Positions 34,661-44,051 of a stretch of DNA of 64,000 nucleotides are shown piece after piece. Position numbers and translations under genes: made by a program. Position 1 is the first letter of the stretch, and each line of letters starts with the position of its first letter. This stretch comes from Flavobacteriales bacterium UBA2104 (GTDB lineage Bacteria > Bacteroidota > Bacteroidia > Flavobacteriales_D > Crocinitomicaceae). Under the pieces are notes generated by a model. That model saw only the letters and a program-made list of their open reading frames with translations. It was not told where the DNA came from and did no database searches. Location of the stretch: the NCBI GenBank assembly GCA_002331485.1, contig DCYS01000009.1, positions 9,317 to 73,316 on the forward strand. Direction: 5' to 3'.

Positions 34661-35773
34661 TTACAATTTGCCTAACGTATACTTTTGACCAGGGAGCATC
34701 ATGATGATCCCTTTGATCTCAAGCCCAAGGAGTATACTGCTGATCATAGAAACAGGTTGTTTTAATCGCATGGCCATAACATCTAAAGAGATGTTTTCAA
34801 ATTCTTTGATCACCTTAACAACCTTCTTCTCATCACCAGATAATCGTTCAAAGAGATTTCCTTGAATTGGTTTTGGCACCCCTTTTTTATCCCAACCAAG
34901 AAACTCAGTTAAGTCCTTACCACAGGTGATCAAGTGGGCTTTGTCTTGACGAATAAGAGTATTACATCCTTTTGAGAAATCTGCGTCTACTTTTCCAGGA
35001 AAGGCAAATACATCTCGATCATAATCGTTTGCTAAATGAGCAGTTATCAGTGATCCTCCTTTTTCACCACTTTCAACAACTATAGTTGCATCCGTCATCC
35101 CCGCCACGATCCGATTCCGTTGAGGAAAGTTTTCTCTATCAGGTAAGGTGTTTTCTGGAAATTCTGTTAGCAAACCAGACCCTTCTGCATTGATCATGTC
35201 TTGAGCTGTTTTTTTGTTTCTTGATGGATAGATTCGGTCAAGTCCATGACCCAATACTCCAATCGTTTTCATGTTTTTTGAGATACAAAGTCGATGGGCT
35301 TCATTATCTACGCCATAAGCTAAACCGGAAATCACTTGAACATCAAATCCGCTCAGATGATCAATGAGTTCAAGAATGATCTTTTTGCCATAAGAAGTCA
35401 TGTTCCTTGTCCCTACAATTGCAACAGATCGGTCTGTGTTTAGAACTGGGTTTCCTCTAGAATAGAGGATTATGGGAGCATCAGGGCATTGCTTTAATCG
35501 ATAAGGGTACTTTTCACTTGTGAAAAAATGAGTATCGATCTTGTGTTTTTCGACAAATTCTAGTGTTTTTTCTGCCTTGAGTAAAGCGTGAGTTCTATTC
35601 AAAGATCGAAATCGCTCTTTGGAAAAGCCTGGAACTTCGGTTCTTATGTTCGTACTTTCTTCAAAAACTGCACTTGGACTTCCTAAATAAGCCACAAGTA
35701 ATCTTGCCATTTTTGGACCTACTCCTTGCAACATAGACAAGGCTATCTGGTGGTGGTGTTCGGTTGTTTTCAA
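34661..35773 (-). CDS. dprA: DNA processing protein DprA
   Basis: This 370-residue protein has the DprA Rossmann-like core: VAIVGTRNMTSYG, VISGLAYGVDNEAH, GVLGHGLDRIYPSRN, then NFPQRNRIVAGM and VVESGEKGGSLITAHLA. An N-terminal helix-hairpin-like region (MLQGVGPKMARLL) and a C-terminal winged helix (about residues 305-370) complete the usual layout. DprA protects incoming single-stranded DNA and loads RecA in natural transformation. It is not next to other com genes, but pseudopilin genes of the same window could in principle serve DNA uptake. It converges with the bacilliredoxin gene. Confidence 0.95.
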   Translation of the reverse strand: MKTTEHHHQIALSMLQGVGPKMARLLVAYLGSPSAVFEESTNIRTEVPGFSKERFRSLNRTHALLKAEKTLEFVEKHKIDTHFFTSEKYPYRLKQCPDAPIILYSRGNPVLNTDRSVAIVGTRNMTSYGKKIILELIDHLSGFDVQVISGLAYGVDNEAHRLCISKNMKTIGVLGHGLDRIYPSRNKKTAQDMINAEGSGLLTEFPENTLPDRENFPQRNRIVAGMTDATIVVESGEKGGSLITAHLANDYDRDVFAFPGKVDADFSKGCNTLIRQDKAHLITCGKDLTEFLGWDKKGVPKPIQGNLFERLSGDEKKVVKVIKEFENISLDVMAMRLKQPVSMISSILLGLEIKGIIMMLPGQKYTLGKL

Positions 35774-35825
35774 AATAATTAGATTATATTTAGGTCATAT
35801 TAAGTTAATACTTTTTATCCTACTT

Positions 35826-38195
35826 ATGAAACATATTTGTGCTATTTTTTTCATCATTTCTTTTGGTGGTTTTGCCCAGGATCTCTCGGGTATTGTTTAT
35901 GATGACACTGATCAGCCTTTGATCGGTGTGTTGGTTGAAACGAATACTGGACTAAAGACGAGGACTAACGTAAATGGAGTTTTTACACTTCCAATAAAAG
36001 AGTATCCCGCAACTCTTACCTTCAAGTTTTTTGACTTTAAAACAATGACAAAAACAGTTGTTGAACCTTTGAAAGATGGTCAATTAACCATTAAGATGAA
36101 ACCGCTTACTCAAAACCTGGATGGTGTTGTGGTTTCTGCCTCGAGAAGAGAGCAGAGAATTGAGGATATTCCCGTTTCTCTGGAAATTATTAAACCAGAA
36201 TTAATTGAGAACAAGGCGCTGAATAATGTAGAAGAGGCGGTCAATCAAGCTCCCGGGGCCTACGCTATGGATGGTCAGGTGTCGATCCGTGGAGGAAGTG
36301 GATTCTCATATGGTGCCGGAAGTAGAGTCCTGGTTGTATGGAATGATGTTCCACTTTTATCGGCAGATGCAGGAGATGCAAAATGGACTTCAATACCTAT
36401 TGAGAATATTTCACAGATAGAGGTTTTGAAAGGAGCATCATCTGTTTTATACGGTAGTGGAGCGCTTAACGGTATAATTTCATTGAGAGACAAAGAACCG
36501 ACTAAAGTTGGAGAAACAAAATTGAGCTATCAGACTGGAGTTTTTGATCAGCCCAGGAGAGAAGGCTTACAGTGGTCGGATAAATCACTTTTTTCAAGTC
36601 AGTTCAATGCTTATCACGGAAAAATGCTCGATAATTTTGGATACACAGTTTCTGTATACGATTATCGAACAGACGGTTACAGATCAGGAGAAGAGCAAAA
36701 TAGCTTTAGGTTTAATGGTAGTTTTATTTTTAAGCCTAAAAAACTGAAAAGATTCAACGCGGGACTGAATTACTCTGCGAGTACAGAACGTAAAGGGCTG
36801 TTTATCATCTGGGAAAGTGACAGTTTAGCTTATCAACCAAGTGGAGGGACAGCGGATCCGTTTAGCGATACTTCTTCTCTTTCGGTTACAGAGAATATAC
36901 GGTTGACTGTTGATCCCTATGTAAAGTGGTACGATAAGTATGATAACAAACACAGCATACAAAATCGCTGGTATTACACGGATAACAAATCATTAGATGG
37001 TCAAAGTGCAGCAGCTTCAATGTATTATACAGACTATAAGTTTGAGCGAAAATTTAAAAATGATTTTGTATTAACGACGGGATTAACTGGTATCTTCAAT
37101 GTTGTGCGCTCAGAGTTGTATGGAGATCATGATTCGAGAAACTTTGCTATGTATGGTCAAGTTGAAAAATCGTTCGGTAAATTAGATCTGACAGGAGGAG
37201 TGAGAGGAGAGTATTTTCAACAAAATGAGTTAGACCCAGATTCAAGAGTATATTTTTCTGATGACTCAACATCAGCTGTTCCAATACGTCCAATTTTCAG
37301 GGTCGGAGCAAATTATGAATTGTATGAATACACGCACTTAAGGGCATCATTTGGTCAGGCTATTCGTTACCCATCAGTTGCCGAGCGATTTGCATCAACT
37401 TCGATCGGAGCGTTGAACATTTTTCCTAACCCAGCACTTCAACCTGAAAGAGGTTGGTCAGCTGAGCTAGGGTTCAAACAAGGGTTTAAGATCTCTAACT
37501 TCAAAGGTTTTGTTGACGTCGCTGGTTTCATAAACCAATACGAAAATATGATGGAATTTACTTTTGGATATTTCAAACCTGATTCAATTCCTGTAAGCTT
37601 TAATCCGGATGATCCCGGGTTTCCAGAAAAATGGTTTGGTTTTAGAGCTGAGAACGCCGAGAACGCCAGAATTACTGGGGTGGAACTGTCTGTTAATGGA
37701 ACAGGGAACATCGGACCAGTTGAGGTTACAGCATTGATGGGATATACTTATATGAACCCAATTGTTCTAAATCCAGATTCTACTTATGTATATGGTGCAG
37801 ATGGAAATGGAGGGCTATCTGACACTTCATCGAACATGTTAAAGTATAGGTTCCGCCACCTCGCCAAGGGAGACATCCAGTTCAAATACAAAAAAGTGAT
37901 GTTAGGTTTCACAGGAAGATACAACAGTTTCATGGAAAATATTGATGCAAACTTCGAGACAGGAATTAATGTTCCGTTAGTAGGTAACACTCAGGTACTG
38001 CCAGGTTTAGAGGAGTATCGTGAGAGAAACAATGATGGAGATATCGTGTTCGACGCAAGAATTGGATACCAAATAAATGAAACTTTTTTACTCAATTTCG
38101 TAGTGAATAATGTGTTTAATGAAGAGTATATGACTCGTCCAGGAGATATTAGAGCTCCAAGACAGTTTTTAATACGCTTTCAGGCAAAGTTTTAG
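35826..38195 (+). CDS. TonB-dependent outer-membrane receptor
   Basis: This 789-residue protein has a signal peptide (ending GGFAQ), a carboxypeptidase-regulatory-like domain (about 19-95; GIVYDDTDQPLIGVLVETNT), a plug domain (VVVSASRREQRIEDIPVSLEII, SIRGGSGFSYGAGSRVLVV, then VLKGASSVLYGSGALNGII) and a long beta-barrel ending in the aromatic strand RQFLIRFQAKF. The family imports iron complexes, cobalamin or polymers with energy from TonB. No substrate-binding partner is adjacent, so the substrate is unknown. kdsB starts one base after the stop codon. Confidence 0.93.
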   Translation: MKHICAIFFIISFGGFAQDLSGIVYDDTDQPLIGVLVETNTGLKTRTNVNGVFTLPIKEYPATLTFKFFDFKTMTKTVVEPLKDGQLTIKMKPLTQNLDGVVVSASRREQRIEDIPVSLEIIKPELIENKALNNVEEAVNQAPGAYAMDGQVSIRGGSGFSYGAGSRVLVVWNDVPLLSADAGDAKWTSIPIENISQIEVLKGASSVLYGSGALNGIISLRDKEPTKVGETKLSYQTGVFDQPRREGLQWSDKSLFSSQFNAYHGKMLDNFGYTVSVYDYRTDGYRSGEEQNSFRFNGSFIFKPKKLKRFNAGLNYSASTERKGLFIIWESDSLAYQPSGGTADPFSDTSSLSVTENIRLTVDPYVKWYDKYDNKHSIQNRWYYTDNKSLDGQSAAASMYYTDYKFERKFKNDFVLTTGLTGIFNVVRSELYGDHDSRNFAMYGQVEKSFGKLDLTGGVRGEYFQQNELDPDSRVYFSDDSTSAVPIRPIFRVGANYELYEYTHLRASFGQAIRYPSVAERFASTSIGALNIFPNPALQPERGWSAELGFKQGFKISNFKGFVDVAGFINQYENMMEFTFGYFKPDSIPVSFNPDDPGFPEKWFGFRAENAENARITGVELSVNGTGNIGPVEVTALMGYTYMNPIVLNPDSTYVYGADGNGGLSDTSSNMLKYRFRHLAKGDIQFKYKKVMLGFTGRYNSFMENIDANFETGINVPLVGNTQVLPGLEEYRERNNDGDIVFDARIGYQINETFLLNFVVNNVFNEEYMTRPGDIRAPRQFLIRFQAKF

Positions 38196-38196
38196 C

Positions 38197-38925
38197 ATGA
38201 AAAAATTAGCAGTTATTCCAGCTCGTTACGAATCGAGTCGCTTTCCTGGAAAACCCTTGATCGACCTAATGGGCAAGTCGATGATACAGCACGTTTATGA
38301 GAGAGTAAATGATTCTGATCTTTTTGATACGGTCGTTGTTGCAACTGATGACGACAGAATAGCTGATCATGTTACAGGTTTTTCCGGCGAAGTCATGATG
38401 ACGTCGAATCAACACAGAAGTGGGACAGAGCGGTGCGGAGAAGTAGTTGAGCGTTTTGATGACCATGATATAGTTGTGAACATTCAAGGTGATGAACCTT
38501 TGGTTGATCCAAAACAATTAAAGCAATTATTAGATGCTTTTGACTCTTCAGAAGTAGAGATTGCAACCTTAGCAACACCGAAAATCACACCTGATGAACT
38601 GAAAGACAGCAACAGAATTAAAGTTGTTGTTGATCACAAAAATGACGCATTATATTTTTCTAGAAGTCATATTCCATTTGAGAGGAATGAAAATGAATAT
38701 CCTTATTTAAGACATATAGGGTTATATGGTTTTAAAGCTGATGTGCTGAAGAAAATGGTGTCAGCAAAGCCAACAAAATTAGAGGAGGTTGAAAGTTTGG
38801 AACAGTTGAGATGGATGTACTACGGTTATTCTATTCGAGTTGTTGAAACCTCGATCGAAACACCAAACATAGATGTTCCGGAAGACGTTGAACACGTGTT
38901 GCAAGTAATGAAGCAACAAGCGTAA
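38197..38925 (+). CDS. kdsB: 3-deoxy-manno-octulosonate cytidylyltransferase
   Basis: This 242-residue enzyme activates Kdo with CTP for the lipid A core. It begins with the nucleotidyltransferase pattern LAVIPARYESSRFPGKPL and retains VVATDDDRIADH, SGTERCGEVV, VNIQGDEPLVDP and HIGLYGFKADVL. Length is normal. It starts one base after the TonB receptor gene and may be cotranscribed with it. No signal peptide, consistent with a cytoplasmic enzyme. Confidence 0.96.
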   Translation: MKKLAVIPARYESSRFPGKPLIDLMGKSMIQHVYERVNDSDLFDTVVVATDDDRIADHVTGFSGEVMMTSNQHRSGTERCGEVVERFDDHDIVVNIQGDEPLVDPKQLKQLLDAFDSSEVEIATLATPKITPDELKDSNRIKVVVDHKNDALYFSRSHIPFERNENEYPYLRHIGLYGFKADVLKKMVSAKPTKLEEVESLEQLRWMYYGYSIRVVETSIETPNIDVPEDVEHVLQVMKQQA

Positions 38926-38950
38926 ATTAAAGTATTAAATGTAAATTTTG

Positions 38951-38958
38951 TATCTTTG
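38951..38958 (+). promoter_or_regulatory. -7 box directly before HU/SPOR gene
   Basis: TATCTTTG matches TAnnTTTG and ends only 5 bases before the ATG at 38964. If used, the transcript would be nearly leaderless, or translation would start at the ATG at 39000. No clear -33 is seen at 19 bases. Confidence 0.4.
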
Positions 38959-38963
38959 TTAGG

Positions 38964-40127
38964 ATGGTTGTATTTGATGAAATACTGAGTGATCTATTAA
39001 TGCAGAATAACTGTGTCGTGATCCCTGCTTTGGGAGGGTTCGTTGCGAATACTGTTTCTGCAAAAGTTGATGTTGATAAAGGTATAATTACACCACCTAG
39101 TAAAGCGTTGAGTTTTAATCGCAGTCTAACAAACAATGATGGATTACTGGTGTCCGCTTTATCACAACAGCAAAGTATTTCATATGATGAAGCAAATGAA
39201 AAGATCTCAACAAATGTGTTGAAGATCAAAAGTCGATTGAATGAAGGTGAAAGAGTTCACTTTCAAAATGTTGGTTTTCTTTATTTGAATGATGCTGGTA
39301 AAATGGCATTTGAACAAGATCGCTTCTTTAATCTACTCCTCGCTTCTTACGGTATGGGCAATGTTCAGTTTGTTCCTGTTGAAGAAGAAAAAGAGACACC
39401 AGCAGTTCACGAAGAACTTGATAACAAAGAAGAACTAGAGCAAACTAAAGTTACTCCTGCAACTTCAGATAAGGAGAACGACACGAAGGTTATTGAATTG
39501 AAACCGTCAGCTAAAGATGAGCCTAAAAAGCCTGTTCAACCAATCAAGAAGACCTCTACACTTAAGAAGGTTGTCAAATATGCAGCAGCTGCAGCATTGA
39601 TCCCTGTTGCTTTTTATAGCTTCTGGATACCTATGAAGACCGACGTTCTTCAATCGGGTATTGTGTATACTGAAGATTTCAATCCTTTTGCCGAGAAGTC
39701 AAAGGCAAAATATGTTGAAGGAATTTCAAAAGACCCGATTAAACCAGAAGAGGTTCGAATTGAAAATGAGCTTGATAAAATCACTTCTCATTTAGTGGCG
39801 AATAATGGAGATCTATTCTCTTACCCATTAACAGAAGACGATTACGTAACAGTTAGATTCAATAAACCGGTTGCGAACACGAATAAAGAGATAAACCAAT
39901 CGAATACGAACGGATATCATTTGATCGTTGGATGTTTTCGCGAACATGAGAATGCGAAAAACATGATCCAACAGCTTAACTCAGCGGGTTGGCAAGGTGT
40001 TATTGTTGATAAGCATAAAGGGCTGCACAGAGTTTCGGCTGCAGTTAGTCAGAATAAGAGTGAAATCCTGAAGAAACGTTCACTTATTAAGAATGAAGGT
40101 TTTAATGCATGGGTTCTGCTAAAATAA
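38964..40127 (+). CDS. HU-CCDC81/SPOR-domain protein
   Basis: This 387-residue protein has an N-terminal pair of HU-CCDC81-type modules (about 1-130: LLMQNNCVVIPALGGFVAN, then VHFQNVGFLYLN), an acidic linker, one membrane helix (about 200-215, VKYAAAAALIPVAFYSFW), and a C-terminal SPOR domain (about 310-387, YHLIVGCFREHENAKNMIQQ). SPOR domains bind denuded peptidoglycan at the division site; the cytoplasmic part may bind DNA or another protein. This fusion is characteristic of Bacteroidota and its function is not settled. Confidence 0.88.
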   Translation: MVVFDEILSDLLMQNNCVVIPALGGFVANTVSAKVDVDKGIITPPSKALSFNRSLTNNDGLLVSALSQQQSISYDEANEKISTNVLKIKSRLNEGERVHFQNVGFLYLNDAGKMAFEQDRFFNLLLASYGMGNVQFVPVEEEKETPAVHEELDNKEELEQTKVTPATSDKENDTKVIELKPSAKDEPKKPVQPIKKTSTLKKVVKYAAAAALIPVAFYSFWIPMKTDVLQSGIVYTEDFNPFAEKSKAKYVEGISKDPIKPEEVRIENELDKITSHLVANNGDLFSYPLTEDDYVTVRFNKPVANTNKEINQSNTNGYHLIVGCFREHENAKNMIQQLNSAGWQGVIVDKHKGLHRVSAAVSQNKSEILKKRSLIKNEGFNAWVLLK

Positions 40128-40143
40128 ATTCCAATTTAAATCT

Positions 40144-41346
40144 ATGAAAAGAATATTTTTATCTGCTATCGCATTGTCGTTAGCACTGAGTGTTAATGCA
40201 CAAAAGACAACGAACGCTGAAGGTTCTAACTACGAATTTTCAGAAATTGCCCGTCACGATGCAACGCCTGTATTGTCTCAGGGTTATACTGGAACATGCT
40301 GGAGTTTTTCGGCGCTATCTTTCTTTGAGTCTGAGATGATCAGAAAAGGAAATGAAAATCCGCCAGTACTATCTCAAATGTATGTTGTTCGTAAAGCCTA
40401 CGAAGGAAAAGCAGAGAAGTATGTGAGAATGGATGGAAAGATCAACTTTGCACAAGGAGGAGCATTTCATGATATACCATGGGTGTTCAGAAATCATGGT
40501 ATTGTTCCGCTTAAAGCATACAATGGATTGAATTACGGACTGGATAAGCACAATCACCAGGAGCTATATAAAGGACTCAACGGCTACATGTCCGGTATAA
40601 TGAGTTATGTTGACAGTAAAGGAAATCGCCCTCTGTCTGCATCTTGGAAAGATGGTTTTTCTGGTATTTTGGACGCATACTTGGGTCCAGACCCAACTTC
40701 ATTTACATTCAATGGAAAGAAATACACTCCTAAAAGTTTTGCTAAAGAAACAGAGCTTGATATGGATGATTACGTGTCGCTAACTTCTTTCTCACATTTT
40801 GATGATTACGAAGAGTGTATGCTCGCGATTCAAGATAATTGGGCTTGGGGTACGAGTTACAACGTGTCTCTTGAAGACTTGCAAAATGCCGCAGAACATG
40901 CCCTAAAAGAGGGTTACACTGTAGCATGGGGAGCTGATGTTTCTGAGAAAGGATTTAATTTTAGAAAAGGACTCGCAATTGTTCCTAAGGATGAAAGTAC
41001 AATCGACGTGAAAGGAAAAGACAACAATAATTTTTCTGATGCAGGTGCAGATAAATCGTCTAATGCATTTTATACGCCAGTAGAGGAGCAAGAGATCACA
41101 GCTCAATTACGTCAGGAACAATATGATAATAAAACAACAACTGACGATCACGGAATGCACATCACCGGGTTATACAAAGAGAAGAATGGAACAAAGTACT
41201 TCCTTGTAAAAAACTCGTGGGGAACAGGTAATTACCCTGAAGGATATTTATATGTTTCTGAGAATTATTTCAAGCTAAAAACGATAAATATTTATCTACA
41301 TAAAGATGCTATTCCAGCAGATTTGAAAAAGAAACTTGGGTTGTAA
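40144..41346 (+). CDS. Exported C1-family cysteine peptidase (bleomycin-hydrolase-like)
   Basis: This 400-residue protein has a signal peptide (1-19, ending SVNA) and the papain-like catalytic residues: Gln46 and Cys52 in SQGYTGTCWSFS, a His in DDHGMHITG, and an Asn in FLVKNSWGTGNYPEG. The spacing and C-terminal region match the PepC/bleomycin-hydrolase type rather than classical papain. It is probably a periplasmic or secreted aminopeptidase. It lies 16 bases after the HU/SPOR gene and 3 bases before the nuclease-like lipoprotein gene. Confidence 0.92.
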   Translation: MKRIFLSAIALSLALSVNAQKTTNAEGSNYEFSEIARHDATPVLSQGYTGTCWSFSALSFFESEMIRKGNENPPVLSQMYVVRKAYEGKAEKYVRMDGKINFAQGGAFHDIPWVFRNHGIVPLKAYNGLNYGLDKHNHQELYKGLNGYMSGIMSYVDSKGNRPLSASWKDGFSGILDAYLGPDPTSFTFNGKKYTPKSFAKETELDMDDYVSLTSFSHFDDYEECMLAIQDNWAWGTSYNVSLEDLQNAAEHALKEGYTVAWGADVSEKGFNFRKGLAIVPKDESTIDVKGKDNNNFSDAGADKSSNAFYTPVEEQEITAQLRQEQYDNKTTTDDHGMHITGLYKEKNGTKYFLVKNSWGTGNYPEGYLYVSENYFKLKTINIYLHKDAIPADLKKKLGL

Positions 41347-41349
41347 AAT

Positions 41350-42462
41350 ATGAGCAGTTCATTTAAACTAAAGAATTCTGCACCGTTGTTAGGGATCTTC
41401 CTGATGACGGTGTTTTTTTGGGGATGTTCTCCAAAGAACACGTCAAATTCTGGTCAGGCGAAATCAAAAGATCATGGTGAAAATGAGGTTAAATTTCCTC
41501 ATGAGCTATTGGATTCAATAGACCAGGCAACGGTTATCTTTTATAATGTAGAGAATCTTTTTGATACAATAGATGACCCAGAAACGAAAGATGAAGATTT
41601 TTTACCATCAAGTAAGAAGAACTGGAATAGTAAACGATACGAGAATAAGCTTGAAAAACTTTCCGAAGTGGTCACCTCTGTGCATTCGAATAACCCTTTA
41701 TTTATTGGTTTGGCTGAAGTTGAAAATCGATTTGTTGTGCATGACTTGCTAAAAAAAGGCAGGCTGAGGGAAACAAAGTACAGGGTGGCTCATTTTGACT
41801 CTCCTGATGCCAGAGGAATTGATGTAGCACTAGCTTTTGATCATGAGCGCTTTCACATGACACATAAGCAAGCAATTAAATTATCACTAGCCGATGATCC
41901 TGATTACAAAACAAGAGATATCCTCTACGTAAAAGGTGTGTTTTTCGACAGTTCAGAGGTTCACGTATTTGTAAATCACTGGTCTTCCCGAAGAGGCGGT
42001 CAAGATGCATCTGAGCACAAAAGAGTTAACGCTGCTGAGGTCTTAAGTGGTTTTGTAGATAGTATTAATCAAGTTGAGCAGGACGCCAATATATTAATCA
42101 TGGGTGATTTTAATGATTACCCGAATAATCGATCTGTCGCTGAAGTATTAGATGCGGGAAAACCATCCTCTGACTCAAAACTTGTGAACCTGATGCTTCC
42201 ATATTATGAGAAAGGAGAGGGCACCCATAATTATAAAGGAGAATGGGGCGCATTGGATCAGATCATCGTGTCAAGATCTCTATTGGATAATAATGGCTTG
42301 GATATCGTCAATAAAGAAGCTAAAATAGCTGATAACGAGGCGTTTCTTTATACCAAGAAGGACGGTTCTAAAACCCCCAATAGAACTTACGGTGGAAACA
42401 GTTATTTTGGAGGGTATTCTGATCATTTGGCGATTTTTGCTGCGCTAAAGATTAGTAAGTGA
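41350..42462 (+). CDS. Endonuclease/exonuclease/phosphatase-family lipoprotein
   Basis: This 370-residue protein has a lipobox (FFWGC, Cys26). The mature domain has the EEP-superfamily motifs: VIFYNVENLFDT, FIGLAEVENRFVV, FVNHWSSRRGG, ILIMGDFNDYPNN and YSDHLAIFAAL, including the metal and catalytic His/Asp/Asn residues. The fold covers DNases, sphingomyelinases and phosphatases; the surface-lipoprotein type in Bacteroidota is often a secreted nuclease or phosphodiesterase. Its stop overlaps the start of the glycosyltransferase gene by one base (TGATG). Confidence 0.88.
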   Translation: MSSSFKLKNSAPLLGIFLMTVFFWGCSPKNTSNSGQAKSKDHGENEVKFPHELLDSIDQATVIFYNVENLFDTIDDPETKDEDFLPSSKKNWNSKRYENKLEKLSEVVTSVHSNNPLFIGLAEVENRFVVHDLLKKGRLRETKYRVAHFDSPDARGIDVALAFDHERFHMTHKQAIKLSLADDPDYKTRDILYVKGVFFDSSEVHVFVNHWSSRRGGQDASEHKRVNAAEVLSGFVDSINQVEQDANILIMGDFNDYPNNRSVAEVLDAGKPSSDSKLVNLMLPYYEKGEGTHNYKGEWGALDQIIVSRSLLDNNGLDIVNKEAKIADNEAFLYTKKDGSKTPNRTYGGNSYFGGYSDHLAIFAALKISK

Positions 42463-44051
42463 TGGATATTATATCTGCATTCATCTCCTTTTTTAATGAT
42501 CTACCAACTATCTCAAAGACATTGTTCATACTTTGTTTTTGTAGTCTACTAGTTATGCATTGGACTTATCTGCGATCTAAAAGGGCTTTTCTTCCGATTA
42601 TGCTGGTAACCGCCCTATTAATGGCTTCTTCTTTTGCTACCATAGACCCTTTTTTCCATACATGGGATGAGAGTTTCCATGCCTTGGTCGCTAAGAATTT
42701 ATCGGAGTCTTATCTTTCACCTCATTTGATCAACGAAAACCTTTTTGGCTCTGAACCAGAGGTTTGGATTGGTAAATATATTTGGCTGCATAAGCCACCT
42801 CTATCATTATGGCAAATGGCTGTTTCGATCGATCTTTTAGGGGAGACTGTCTTTGCTGTTCGACTTCCATCTATCCTTGCCTTCGGAGGGACATGCCTTT
42901 TTATTTATAAGATCGGAGAACGATTGTTCGATAAAAAAACAGCATACTATGGAGCCTTACTTTTTTTACTTTATCAATTCGGACTGGAACAGGTTGCAGG
43001 GATTCATACAGCAGATCATATTGATGTCGCCTTTACATTTTATGTAACAGCCTCATTTTGGGCCTGGATCACTTTTCGCCAAGAGCATAAAACAGTATTT
43101 CTTTTTCTGATAGGGTTCTTTGCTGGTTTAGCTGTTCTTACGAAGTGGTTGGCAGGACTTCTGGTTTTCGGAGTCTGGGGGATTCATTTAATTTCTTTAA
43201 TTTTTGGACAGAGAGATCTTGTGTATAAAGAAACCTCCTTAATGCTAAGGTCTTTAGGTATTGCATTGATCGTATTTTTACCCTGGAATGTTTATGCGGC
43301 CCTTAAGTTTCCTGTAGAGTACTGGTATGAGTTTGATCACGCCAGACGTCATTTTTATGAGGTAATTGAGCTTCACGGAGGAGATTTCTGGTATTATTGG
43401 CACAACCTATCAACATTGTTTGGATCAGGAACGCTTATTCCTTTTGTTATTGTATTATCAACAGTTTGTGCTATCTCATTTATAAAAAACCCTAAAGACC
43501 AACTTGCAACAGCTTCCTTTATATTCATTCCTTATGCCTTTTTTACTCTGGCTAGCACCAAGATGGAAAACTTTGTGACAATTGTTAGCCCTATTATTTT
43601 ACTTTGCGTTTCAGCTTTTTTTGTCAGGTTGAGTGTGTTTCTAAATGAACGAACTAAATTAAGCAGGCAATGGTCATTTGTTCTTCTTCCATTTTTTATC
43701 ATCTTTTTCTTGAGGCCCAAAGAAAGCATGAAGAATCATCGCCTTAATGATGTTAAGGTTCGAGCCATAAATGAAAACAAACGAAAATGGATCAAAGGGC
43801 TAGAGGTACAGGAAAATGCTGTCTATTTTTACGACGGAGCGAGTGATTATGAGCAAATCACTCACATGTTCTACCATAATAACTTAGCGATATCAGGGCT
43901 GCCAAACAGTAAGCAAATTGATAAAATGAATGGAGCAATGAGAAACTGTGTCATCATTTACAAAGATGATCCCCCAGATAACTCAGAGTTTCCCAAGGAA
44001 ACTCGTTTTATAAAAATGCCTGATAAGCAAACATTAGCCCTAAAAAGATAA
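42462..44051 (+). CDS. Glycosyltransferase family 39-like membrane protein
   Basis: From the ATG at 42462 the protein has 529 residues with about ten membrane helices. The first periplasmic loop has a PMT/ArnT-type acidic motif (TWDESFHALVAKNL) and HKPPLSLWQMAVS follows, both typical of lipid-linked sugar transferases. Such enzymes move a sugar from a polyprenyl phosphate to a protein or lipid A on the periplasmic side. The acceptor is unknown. A GTG three bases earlier (42459) could also start it. Its 3' end overlaps the opposite-strand UbiA-like gene by 44 bases. Confidence 0.85.
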   Translation: MDIISAFISFFNDLPTISKTLFILCFCSLLVMHWTYLRSKRAFLPIMLVTALLMASSFATIDPFFHTWDESFHALVAKNLSESYLSPHLINENLFGSEPEVWIGKYIWLHKPPLSLWQMAVSIDLLGETVFAVRLPSILAFGGTCLFIYKIGERLFDKKTAYYGALLFLLYQFGLEQVAGIHTADHIDVAFTFYVTASFWAWITFRQEHKTVFLFLIGFFAGLAVLTKWLAGLLVFGVWGIHLISLIFGQRDLVYKETSLMLRSLGIALIVFLPWNVYAALKFPVEYWYEFDHARRHFYEVIELHGGDFWYYWHNLSTLFGSGTLIPFVIVLSTVCAISFIKNPKDQLATASFIFIPYAFFTLASTKMENFVTIVSPIILLCVSAFFVRLSVFLNERTKLSRQWSFVLLPFFIIFFLRPKESMKNHRLNDVKVRAINENKRKWIKGLEVQENAVYFYDGASDYEQITHMFYHNNLAISGLPNSKQIDKMNGAMRNCVIIYKDDPPDNSEFPKETRFIKMPDKQTLALKR

